DNA of 64,000 nucleotides from Pseudoscardovia radai. Its GTDB lineage: Bacteria; Actinomycetota; Actinomycetes; Actinomycetales; Bifidobacteriaceae. The position numbers were made by a program, and so were the translations under genes. Where the stretch lies: the NCBI RefSeq assembly GCF_002259605.1, contig NZ_MWWR01000004.1, positions 62,001 through 126,000 on the forward strand, read 5' to 3'. The notes below the pieces were generated by a model. It saw only the letters and a program-made list of their open reading frames with translations, was not told where the DNA came from and searched no databases. Shown one piece after another: positions 43,531-51,482 of this stretch. Every line of letters begins with the position of its first letter. Position 1 is the first letter of the stretch.

Positions 43531-43758
43531 TATGTCTGCGTGTGGCGTGAGTTAATTGGGTTTACTATTGGCGGTGGAAGCCCGGAAAACGGTGCCTTGC
43601 GCTCCGCCTTCCGACGATGATGCCGATGATGCCGTCTGTGACGATGCTGCCAAGAAACGATGCTGTTATTGCGGACATCCGGCAATGCCGCCGCATGGCG
43701 CCGATTGCGACGTTCAGGATGCGGGGGCTGAAGGACATACCAAGCAAAAGGAGACGAT

Positions 43759-45423
43759 ATGAGCGACCTTGACGATAGGAACGTCCCGTCGGGACGCGAT
43801 TCCGACGAGGCCGACGAGCCTGTGCCCGAGGCTGCGCCCGAACGCACCGAGGCGGACGAGGACCGCGAGAAGATCCCGGGAATCGAGACCCCGGATATCA
43901 GCCATGCCTTCTCGCAGGCGCAGTTCGAATCCGTCGACCGCCTCGCCGAACCCTTCACCACGCGCGAGGACCGCCCCGAGGGCGAGCCCGAAACCGTGAC
44001 CAACACCGACGTGCAGAACGTCGTGGCCGCCACTTCGGCCACGCCCGCCGCCGCGTTGTCCGGCGTGGCCGGCGCCGAGGCGCTGAACCCCGAGTCCGCG
44101 TTCAACGACATGCGTGACCCGATGGTCGCCGCGGACGGTTCGCGTCCCACCAAGAAAGAAGTCGTCAGGCTCGGCATCGGCTTCACGCTGTCCGCCGTGC
44201 TCTGCGCCATCCCGTGGGTTGCGCTGAACTCCATCATCCTGCCGGCCGTGCTCGAGAACATCAACGCCTCGGGCAAGGAGTCCATGCTCGGCGCCATCAA
44301 CGCCGTCGGCTCCATCGTGGCGCTTCTCGCCAACATCATCTTCGGCACCCTCTCCGACCTCACGCGCAGCAAGTGGGGCAAGCGCTCGCCGTGGATCATT
44401 GCGGGCGGCATCGTGGCAGGCCTGTCCGTCGGCGCCATCGTGCTCGTGCAGCACAGCTACGGCGCCATCATGTTCTTCTGGTGCATGGCGCAGATGGGCT
44501 ATAACATCATGCTCGCGCCGTTCGTCGCCACCATGTCGGACCGCGTGCCCGATAAGTTCCGCGGACGCGTGTCCGGCTTCTACGGCGCCGGCATCGCCGC
44601 GGGCCAGACGCTCGGCAGCTTCGTCGGCGCCGCGCTTCTGCGCCAGGGCCAGAGCGGCATGAACGCCGGCTGGATGATGGGCATGGGCGTGTTCGCGCTG
44701 ATCGGCATCATCGTGGTGGCCGTGTGGCCGCGCGAGAAGAGCAACGAGGACGAGCCGCGCGAGAAGTTCTCCGTGCGCATGCTGCTGATGTCGTTCCGTC
44801 CGCCGCGCCACGCGCCCGACTTCTACTACGCGCTCGCCGGCCGCACGCTGATGATGGGCGGCTACTGGATGATCAACTCCTACCTGCTGTACATTGCGCA
44901 GGACTACGTGTTCGCCGGTGACTCCGACGCGAACGGCAAGGCCTCGGCGCTGATCGCCACGATGTCCGTGATCACGCTTATCGTCTCGATGATCGCTGCG
45001 CTCGGCGCCGGCCCGATCACCGACCGCATCGGCCGCCGCAAGCTGCCCGTCGCGCTCGCCAGCTGCCTGTTCGCGGTCGGTTCGCTGATGCCTCTGCTGT
45101 TCCCCAGCTCCGTGGGCATGTACCTGTTCGCCGCCATCGCCGGCCTCGGATACGGCACCTACAACGCCATCGACCAGGCGCTGAACGTGTCGGTGCTGCC
45201 GAATCCGGACGAGGCCGGCAAGGACCTCGGCATCCTCAACCTCGCGAACACGCTGTCGACCGTTATCGGATCGCTGCTCACCTCGGGCATTGTGCTTATC
45301 GTCAAGGCGAGCATGGGCGTGACCGAGACCCCGAAGCAGGCCTACACCGTGGTGTTCATCGTGGCGATCGTGATCGTGCTCATCGCCGCCTGGCTCATCA
45401 TGCGCATTAAGAAGGTCAAGTAA
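43759..45423 (+). CDS. MFS sugar transporter
   Basis: A 554-residue 12-helix major facilitator starting at ATG 43759 after AAGGAGACG. A 125-residue acidic, low-complexity cytoplasmic N-terminus is unusually long. Helix 1 begins at VRLGIGFTLSAVLCAIPWVA; the helix 2-3 loop GTLSDLTRSKWGKRSPWI is the MFS signature; the mid-protein and C-terminal loop GPITDRIGRRKLPVALASC repeats it. Proteins of this layout in bifidobacteria import sucrose or other small alpha-glucosides by proton symport. The neighbouring LacI gene and alpha-glucosidase support that. Confidence 0.9.
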   Translation: MSDLDDRNVPSGRDSDEADEPVPEAAPERTEADEDREKIPGIETPDISHAFSQAQFESVDRLAEPFTTREDRPEGEPETVTNTDVQNVVAATSATPAAALSGVAGAEALNPESAFNDMRDPMVAADGSRPTKKEVVRLGIGFTLSAVLCAIPWVALNSIILPAVLENINASGKESMLGAINAVGSIVALLANIIFGTLSDLTRSKWGKRSPWIIAGGIVAGLSVGAIVLVQHSYGAIMFFWCMAQMGYNIMLAPFVATMSDRVPDKFRGRVSGFYGAGIAAGQTLGSFVGAALLRQGQSGMNAGWMMGMGVFALIGIIVVAVWPREKSNEDEPREKFSVRMLLMSFRPPRHAPDFYYALAGRTLMMGGYWMINSYLLYIAQDYVFAGDSDANGKASALIATMSVITLIVSMIAALGAGPITDRIGRRKLPVALASCLFAVGSLMPLLFPSSVGMYLFAAIAGLGYGTYNAIDQALNVSVLPNPDEAGKDLGILNLANTLSTVIGSLLTSGIVLIVKASMGVTETPKQAYTVVFIVAIVIVLIAAWLIMRIKKVK

Positions 45424-45564
45424 GCGGCCAAGTAAGCGGTGCGCGGGCGCGCCGTGTGGGCGTGTGCATGGGCGGGCGTGCGTGCGCTCCGTCTGCTCGT
45501 TCGGCCCGTGCGTTCGGCCCGTGCGTTCGGCCTGCGTGTCCGGTTCGTGAGCCGGCCGCGTCTT

Positions 45565-45683
45565 CGAAACCCGTACCATTGTTGCCGATTCTGCAACAGT
45601 GGTACGGGTTTCGGACATCTTCGACGATTTTGGGCTCGAAAATCGTGGATTTTGTTCGTAAGCCATACCAGTGTTCCGGAGGA
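45565..45683 (+). repeat. Family 2 palindrome with three arms
   Basis: Arms 1 (45565-45585) and 2 (45593-45613) pair over 21 bp with one G.U and a 7-nt loop. The arm core is CCCGTACCATTG with CAGTGGTACGGG, a third co-varied version beside those at 14.7 and 27.6 kb. Arm 3 (about 45653-45674) reads CGTAAGCCATACCAGTGTTC. It follows the MFS gene and leads into array A6. Confidence 0.88.
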
Positions 45684-45727
45684 GGCGACCGCCTCGCGCT
45701 GTGTCCCGTCCTCCTCCCCGCTTGCCG

Positions 45728-46590
45728 AACAGTGCCTCTCACTGGCACGGGGGCGACCAGTGAGACCGACCGTTGCGGACGGAGCCTAGTGTTTTCAACG
45801 CCGCCTTGGTTAACAGTGCCTTTCACTGGCACGGTATCGACCAGTGAGGGCCACTGTTGTCGGTCGGAGTGGGCATTTTCAACGATTTCCCCGTTGACGG
45901 TCCCTCTCACTGGCACGGTAGCAACCAGTGAGACCGACCGTTGCGGCAAAAGCCCAGTGTTCCCAGTGCGAACTTCTCCAACAGTCGGTCTCATTGGCAC
46001 TGGGCTGACCAGTGAGGGCCACTGTTGCGGGCGGGGCCTAGTGTTTTCAACGCCGGTCTGGTTAACAGTGCCTCTCAGTGGCACGGGAGCAACCAGTGAG
46101 AGGGACCGTTGGTAGGGAAAGCAAGCGTTTCCAATGGTGCTTGTCTTAACAGTGCCTCTCAGTGGCACGGGAGCAACCAGTGAGAGCGACCGTTGCGGAC
46201 GGAGCCTAGTGTTTTCAACGCCGCCTTGGTTAACAGTGCCTTTCACTGGCACGGTATCGACCAGTGAGATCGACCGTTACCGCGAAAGCCCAGCGTTCCC
46301 AGTGCGAACTTCTCCAACAGTCGGTCTCATTGGCACTGGGGCGACCGGTGAGGGCCACTGTTGCGGACGGGGCCTAGTGTTTTCAACGCCGGTCTGGTTA
46401 ACAGTGCCTCTCGCTGGCACTGGGGTGATCAGTGAGACCGACCGTTGCGGCAAAAGCCCAGTGTTTTCAATGCGGGTTTCTCCAACGGTGCCTCTCACTG
46501 GCACGGTGGTAACCAGCGAGAGGCACCGTGTGCGGGCGGGGCGTGGGCGGTGGTCCGCGAGCCGTACCACTGTTCCGGAGAGGCGCCCGC
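45728..46590 (+). repeat. 84-bp hairpin array A6, ten units, bracketed by family 2 parts
   Basis: Units start at 45728, 45812, 45896, 45980, 46064, 46148, 46232, 46316, 46400 and 46484: nine successive steps of exactly 84 bp despite sequence drift. Linkers recur in types such as GGAGCCTAGTGTTTTCAACG and AAAAGCCCAGTGTTCCCAGT. A half family 2 element (GAGCCGTACCACTGTTCCGG) closes the array near 46556-46578. Nothing else is seen between the MFS stop and 46786. Confidence 0.93.
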
Positions 46591-46786
46591 CCCGTCGCGC
46601 TCCGCTCCGCACTCAAAAATCGTTTCAAACGTTACAAAGGCCGCAGAGCGGACGATGGCTATCGCTTCACGGAGGGACGTGCCTACCTTGAGGCCAACGT
46701 TCGGCACAACAAGCCGATCTGAAGACACCTGCTGTGCGCCGCGAAACCGCAGCGCACCGGACTTTTTCGAAAGGAGGTCCACCCGA

Positions 46787-46936
46787 ATGAAGGCTCTGCG
46801 CACTGTTACGTCCGCCATCGCCACCGCTCTCGTTTCCGTCGTCAGCGGTGTCAACGGCGTTATTGTCGTTCTGCGCAGCATTACCATCGACGCCCTGCGT
46901 CGAATTATTATCAAGCCTTCATCGCTGGTGGACTGA
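46787..46936 (+). CDS. Small 49-residue hydrophobic protein
   Basis: ATG 46787 follows a consensus AAAGGAGGT at eight-base spacing, one of the strongest ribosome sites in the window. The peptide (MKALRTVTSAIATALVSVVS start, then GVNGVIVVLRSITIDALRRI) has one hydrophobic or amphipathic helix and a basic C-terminal segment. No family is recognised. It could be a small membrane protein, a toxin-like peptide or a leader for the transporter at 47176. The 239 bp up to that gene show no other feature. Confidence 0.6.
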   Translation: MKALRTVTSAIATALVSVVSGVNGVIVVLRSITIDALRRIIIKPSSLVD

Positions 46937-47175
46937 ATCATACAGAGCCCGCCCGCGAAGGCGGAGCTCGATAGACACAATCCATTGTCTCCGCCCGATC
47001 AGGGTTTCACAGCGCGTCGCAGCAATTCACAATTCACCGAATACATCACGATTGCGCCGCCGTCACAAGCAGCGCAACCCGGCACGGAACGAACCGCCGT
47101 GGAGCGAGCATCGCATCGCCCCGCCGACGCCGCCCGCCCCGCGCCCAGAAGAAGGAACAACGGAGGCAATCCCAG

Positions 47176-48534
47176 ATGAGCATGGCAACGGGGAGCGAAG
47201 CGAGCGAAGACGTCGCCCGCGCCGGCGCGACCCTCGCACAGAAGGCCCAGAAAGTCGCACGAAATTCGGTCAAGCAGGTCATCGCCGCGTCGATGGTCGG
47301 CACGGCCATTGAGTTCTACGATTTCTACGCCTACGGCACGGCCGCGGCGAACTATTTCCCGAAGATCTTCTTCACGAATCTCGACAACGACCCCACGGTT
47401 GCGCTGCTGGCCTCGTTGCTGACGTTCTCCATCGCCTTCATCGCCCGCCCGCTCGGTTCCATCGTGTTCGGCCATTTCGGCGACCGCCTTGGCCGCAAGG
47501 CCACGCTCGTCGCCTCGCTGCTCACGATGGGCTGCGCCACGGTGCTTATCGGCTGCCTGCCGACCTACGCCATGTGGGGCGTGTGGGCCGTCGTGGTGCT
47601 GTGCCTGTGCCGCTTCGTGCAGGGCATCGGCCTGGGCGGTGAATGGAGCGGCGCGTCGCTCGTCGCCACCGAGAACGCCCCGGCCAACAAGCGCGCCACC
47701 TACGGCTCGTTCCCGGCGCTCGGCGCTCCGATCGGCTTCTTCCTCTCCAACGGCACCTTCTTCATCCTCGAGGCGAAGCTCAACGATGACCAGATGCTGG
47801 CCTGGGGCTGGCGCGTGCCGTTCCTGCTCTCCGCCATCCTTGTGATCGTCGGCCTCGCCGTGCGAGTGACGATGGAGGAGACCCCGGTGTTCAAGGCCGC
47901 CATGGCCAAGCACAAGGTGGTGAAGTCCCCGATCGTGACGGTGCTCCGCACGAGCTGGCGCCAGGTGCTCCAGTCCACGTTCATCGTGGCCGTGACGTAT
48001 ACGCTGTTCTACACGCTCGCCACCTGGTCGCTCGCCTACGGCACCACGCATCTGGGCTTCAGCCGCCAGGAGTACCTCGGCTTCCTCATGATCTCGATCT
48101 TCATGTTCGCCATCTTCATCGTGGTCTCCTGCAACTTCGCCGACCGCATCGGCCGCCGCCCGGCGCTCGTCATCTCCTCGGCGCTGCTCGTGGTGTTCGC
48201 GATCTTCTTCCCATACCTGCTCATGGCGCAGCATGAGACCTGGCAGGTCATGCTGTTCCTGTGCATCGGCTTCGCGCTCATGGGCATGGCGTTCGGACCG
48301 ATCGGCGCGTTCCTGCCCGAGCTGTTCAAGGCGTCCGTGCGCTACTCCGGCTCCGGCCTGGGCTATAACCTCGCGGCCATCGTGGGCGCGGCGTTCGTGC
48401 CGACCATCGCCACGTGGCTGTCGAGCCACTGGGGCGTGCGCTCGGTGGGCCTCTATCTAGCGGTGATGGCCGTGTGCTGCCTCGTGGCGGTGCTCACCTG
48501 CCGCGAGACGAAGAACTCCGACTACACGGAGTGA
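47176..48534 (+). CDS. MFS transporter, metabolite:H+ symporter (MHS/ShiA-ProP-like) family
   Basis: A 452-residue 12-helix transporter starting at ATG 47176, nine bases after GGAGG (ATG 47182 is possible). Residues 45-60 (SMVGTAIEFYDFYAYGTAAA) are the MHS hallmark in helix 1; FGHFGDRLGRKATLVASL is the MFS loop; RFVQGIGLGGEWSGASLVAT follows in helix 4. MHS members carry organic acids, shikimate, alpha-ketoglutarate, proline or betaine with protons. The substrate is not readable. The gene stands alone apart from the small protein upstream. Confidence 0.92.
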   Translation: MSMATGSEASEDVARAGATLAQKAQKVARNSVKQVIAASMVGTAIEFYDFYAYGTAAANYFPKIFFTNLDNDPTVALLASLLTFSIAFIARPLGSIVFGHFGDRLGRKATLVASLLTMGCATVLIGCLPTYAMWGVWAVVVLCLCRFVQGIGLGGEWSGASLVATENAPANKRATYGSFPALGAPIGFFLSNGTFFILEAKLNDDQMLAWGWRVPFLLSAILVIVGLAVRVTMEETPVFKAAMAKHKVVKSPIVTVLRTSWRQVLQSTFIVAVTYTLFYTLATWSLAYGTTHLGFSRQEYLGFLMISIFMFAIFIVVSCNFADRIGRRPALVISSALLVVFAIFFPYLLMAQHETWQVMLFLCIGFALMGMAFGPIGAFLPELFKASVRYSGSGLGYNLAAIVGAAFVPTIATWLSSHWGVRSVGLYLAVMAVCCLVAVLTCRETKNSDYTE

Positions 48535-48547
48535 ATGGGGCCGCTGT

Positions 48548-48596
48548 GGTTGCGCGGCGGAAACACGATTGCCCCATCGTGTTTCCTCGCGCAACC
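48548..48596 (+). terminator. Long-stem hairpin after the MHS transporter gene
   Basis: Twenty base pairs in two blocks: GGTTGCGCG (48548-48556) with CGCGCAACC (48588-48596), and GGAAACACGAT (48559-48569) with ATCGTGTTTCC (48576-48586), loop TGCCCC. There is no U-run; it may act as an mRNA 3' end stabiliser or weak terminator. Confidence 0.7.
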
Positions 48597-48657
48597 GCCT
48601 CGCGCAACCGCCTCGCGCAACCGCCTCGCGCAACCGCCTCGCGCAACCGTCTCGCGC
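48585..48657 (+). repeat. 13-bp tandem repeat, five to six copies
   Basis: CCTCGCGCAACCG is repeated five times from 48585 and a sixth, altered copy follows. The first copy is the 3' arm of the hairpin at 48548, so every copy could compete for the 5' arm. Expected to be length-variable by slippage. Confidence 0.9.
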
Positions 48658-48864
48658 TGCGCGAACATAACTGAACGGGCCCGTGATTCCCGGCCCGAAA
48701 CCCGCGGATTCCTGAGCGAATCCGCGCGGGAATCCCATAATCGTGCCCTGCGTGCGTTATTCTACGAATGGCGTTTCACAAGGTGGACAGCCGTCGCGGC
48801 GTTATCTGCCGCCGACGGGTATGATGGGCATCAGGTTCAGGACAAAATCCTCTGCCGCCATGCC

Positions 48865-48996
48865 TTGACGGTATCCATGTTGCGTTTACTGCTGCGAGTT
48901 TAGCAACATGAATTACGGCAAACTCGCGCGAAGTGTTTCGGATGTTCGTAATATCCGGAGCGCCGAACAAACCGAAAAATTAAGGAGTGCTAAGTT
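48865..48996 (+). promoter_or_regulatory. ilvC promoter and leader
   Basis: TTGACG at 48865-48870 with TACTGC 16 bases on is a plausible promoter. The leader can form GCGAGTTT (48894-48901) with AAACTCGC (48920-48927). No leader peptide rich in Ile, Leu or Val was found. An AAGGAG-type site precedes the ilvC start. Confidence 0.5.
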
Positions 48997-50049
48997 ATGG
49001 CAGCTCAGATTTGGTATGAGAAGGACGCGGATCTCTCCGTTCTCGAGGGCAAGACCGTCGTCATCGTCGGCTATGGTTCCCAGGGCCATGCGCATGCTCT
49101 GAACCTCCGCGATTCCGGCGTGCACGTGGTTGTCGCTCTGCGTCCGACCTCCAAGTCCGTGGAATATGCCAAGGAGCAGGGCCTCGAGGTCATGTCCGTG
49201 CCGGAGGCCGCCAAGGTCGCCGACATCATCATGATCCTGGCTCCTGATCAGTACCAGGCCCAGATCTGGAAGAACGACATCGAGCCGAACCTGAAGCCGG
49301 GCGCTGCCATCGCCTTCGCTCACGGCTTCAACATCCACTACGGCTACATCAAGCCGTCCGAGGATCACCCGGTGTTCATGGTCGCCCCGAAGGGCCCGGG
49401 CCACATCGTGCGTCGTGAGTACGCCGCTGGCCGTGGCGTGCCGGTGGTCGTGGCCGTGGAGCAGGATCCGCGCGGCGACGGCTGGCCGATCACGCTTGCC
49501 TACGCCAAGGCCCTCGGCGCTCTGCGCGCCGGCGCCATCAAGACCACGTTCAAGGAGGAGACCGAGACCGATCTCTTCGGCGAGCAGGACGTCCTCATGG
49601 GCGGCATCAACCACCTGTGCGACATGGGCTTCGATGTGCTGACCGAGGCCGGCTACCAGCCGGAGATCGCCTACTTCGAGGTGTTCCACGAGCTCAAGAT
49701 GCTCGTCGACCTCGCGAACGAGGGTGGCCTGAACAAGGCTCGTTGGTCTTGCTCCGACACCGCTCAGTACGGCGACTACACCTCCACCGTCATCAACGAG
49801 GAGACCAAGAAGCGCATGCAGTACCAGCTGAAGCGCATCCAGGACGGCTCCTTCGCCAAGGAGTTCATGGACGACCAGGCCGCTGGCGCCCCGAAGTTCA
49901 AGAAGCTGCAGGAGGAGTACTCCCACCCGCACCTCGAGACCGTGGGTCCGAAGCTCCGCGCCATGTTCTCCTGGAACAACCAGAAGGATGCCGACGCCGA
50001 TATGGCCGAGTCCTTCAACGGCAAGATCGCTCGTACCCAGGTTCAGTAA
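48997..50049 (+). CDS. ilvC: Ketol-acid reductoisomerase
   Basis: A 350-residue class I enzyme starting at ATG 48997. NADPH motif [44 protein letters not shown] and the metal-binding [12 protein letters not shown] with the second-domain [13 protein letters not shown] are intact. It isomerises and reduces acetolactate and acetohydroxybutyrate for valine, isoleucine and leucine synthesis. Codons are shifted toward GCT, GGT, CGT and TCC compared with neighbours, the usual sign of very high expression. The terminator at 50145 ends a monocistronic unit. Confidence 0.98.
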   Translation: MAAQIWYEKDADLSVLEGKTVVIVGYGSQGHAHALNLRDSGVHVVVALRPTSKSVEYAKEQGLEVMSVPEAAKVADIIMILAPDQYQAQIWKNDIEPNLKPGAAIAFAHGFNIHYGYIKPSEDHPVFMVAPKGPGHIVRREYAAGRGVPVVVAVEQDPRGDGWPITLAYAKALGALRAGAIKTTFKEETETDLFGEQDVLMGGINHLCDMGFDVLTEAGYQPEIAYFEVFHELKMLVDLANEGGLNKARWSCSDTAQYGDYTSTVINEETKKRMQYQLKRIQDGSFAKEFMDDQAAGAPKFKKLQEEYSHPHLETVGPKLRAMFSWNNQKDADADMAESFNGKIARTQVQ

Positions 50050-50144
50050 GGTTTGCGAATCCTTTGGGTTCGCTGGGTGCGTGAATGCGTCGGCGGGCTT
50101 CTTCTGAGGCCTCGCGAGTATTCACGATTCCACCGCTGACCTTC

Positions 50145-50186
50145 AGGGCCGGGTGCTGTGCTCCGCGCACGCACCCGGCCCTTTGT
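50145..50186 (+). terminator. Rho-independent terminator of ilvC
   Basis: A perfect 12-bp stem AGGGCCGGGTGC (50145-50156) and GCACCCGGCCCT (50171-50182), followed by TTGT. Confidence 0.9.
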
Positions 50187-50207
50187 ATGCCTTGGGGAGG
50201 GGCGCGG

Positions 50208-50335
50208 AATCGTGTTAGGCGGGTGTTCCCACACCCGTTTAAGGCCGTTTCGGGTGATTTTGGTGCCTTAATGGCGTCGAAATCGTGTTAGGCGGGTGTC
50301 CTCGCACCCGTTTAAGGCCATTTCGGGCAGGGCGA
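50208..50335 (+). repeat. Family 3 repeat pair at 73-bp spacing
   Basis: Units begin AATCGTGTTAGGCGGGTGT at 50208 and 50281, exactly 73 bp apart. Hairpins CGGGTGT-TCCC-ACACCCG and CGGGTGT-CCTC-GCACCCG keep pairing (the second uses U.G on the + strand), followed by TTTAAGGCC and TTTCGGG. They match the array at 16.5 kb. Confidence 0.85.
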
Positions 50336-50450
50336 GGCACCCTCCGCCCCTCCGTCCGCCTCTCCGACCACTCCCTTGCTTTTCCGCGCACCCCGTACCA
50401 TGGTGGAGAACGAGAACCAAGACAGCGAGAGGACGGGATGAGGAATGTCC

Positions 50451-51389
50451 ATGAAGAAAGTCGGAATCATCGGAGTCAATCACGTGGGCGCGCATGTGGC
50501 GAACGCGCTGCTCTACCAGTCGCTGGCCGATGAGATCTACCTGTGCGACACAAACACCACGCTGTGCGCGGCGCAGGCGAACGACCTCGTCGACGCCATG
50601 AGCTTCTACCCGCGCTCGGCCCGCATCATCGACTGCGCCGACCGTTACGAGGACCTCGCCGGATGCGACGTGCTCGTCAACGCGGCCGGGCACGTGGCCG
50701 CCGCCGCGGGAAATCGTGACGGCGAGCTGTTCGTCACCTCCGCCGAGGCCAAGACCTTCGCGCAGCGCATTGTGGATGCGGGATTCGCGGGCGTCATCGT
50801 CACCATCGCGAACCCGAACGACGTCATCGCCACCGAAATCCAGGGCCTGACCGGCTATGACCCGCGCAAGGTGATCGGCTCCGGCACGACGCTCGACTCC
50901 GCGCGCCTGCGCCACGCCCTCGCCGATGCCACGGGCTTCGACCAGCGATCCATCAGCGCCTGGATGCTCGGCGAACACGGCTTCTCCGAATTCGCCTGCT
51001 GGTCGCATATCACCTTCGGCTCGCTCACGGTGCCGGAGGTCGAGCGCCGCACGGGCCTGACGCTTGACCGTAGCACCTTCGAAACCGCCGCTACGAAAGG
51101 CGGCTTCGTGACGTACCAGGGCAAGCAGTGCACGGAGTATTCCATCGCGAACTCCGCCACCGAGATCATCAAGGCCGTGCTGTGCGACGCGCATATCATC
51201 ACGCCCGTTTCGACGTATATCGACGATGTCTACGGCGAGTCGGGCGTGTATGCGTCGCTTCCGTGCGAGGTGGGCGCGCGCGGCGTGGAGCGCGTGCTCG
51301 TGCCGGAGCTTGCCGACGACGAGGTGCAGCGCTGGCACGATACGTGCGCCCATATCCGCGCGAACGTCGAGAAGGTGCGCTGCTGGTAG
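50451..51389 (+). CDS. L-lactate / L-2-hydroxyacid dehydrogenase family protein
   Basis: A 312-residue NAD-dependent enzyme. ATG 50451 fits GAGGA six bases upstream; ATG 50445 abuts that site. VGIIGVNHVGAHVANALLYQ is the Rossmann start, TIANPNDVIATEIQ and VIGSGTTLDSARLRHALA are LDH-family blocks, and MLGEHGFSEF holds the catalytic His. The substrate-specificity loop (AAGHVAAAAGNRDGEL) lacks the Gln found in classic lactate dehydrogenases and recalls L-2-hydroxyisocaproate dehydrogenases. With ilvC next door, reduction of branched 2-oxo acids is a reasonable alternative to lactate formation (inference). Confidence 0.86.
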   Translation: MKKVGIIGVNHVGAHVANALLYQSLADEIYLCDTNTTLCAAQANDLVDAMSFYPRSARIIDCADRYEDLAGCDVLVNAAGHVAAAAGNRDGELFVTSAEAKTFAQRIVDAGFAGVIVTIANPNDVIATEIQGLTGYDPRKVIGSGTTLDSARLRHALADATGFDQRSISAWMLGEHGFSEFACWSHITFGSLTVPEVERRTGLTLDRSTFETAATKGGFVTYQGKQCTEYSIANSATEIIKAVLCDAHIITPVSTYIDDVYGESGVYASLPCEVGARGVERVLVPELADDEVQRWHDTCAHIRANVEKVRCW

Positions 51390-51482
51390 GCGGTTGTTAA
51401 GAGGCGGTTGCGCGGCGCGTGGCGTATACGATGGCCCCGCGCCGCGCTTATACGATGCGCCCGCGCCGCTACCGCACCAGCG

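Noticed and set aside
43556-43762. Short Cys-containing frame before the MFS transporter
   Set aside because: It has no ribosome site and overlaps the transporter start; GATGATGCC repeats in the leader produce its Asp-rich part.
45728-46531. CRISPR array
   Set aside because: The conserved part is a 48-bp diverged palindrome, linkers are related to each other rather than unique, and no cas genes are present in the window.
48800-48900. TPP-like CCTGAACCTGATG on the minus strand before ilvC
   Set aside because: It lacks the CTGAGA half and points away from ilvC, so it is taken as a chance match.
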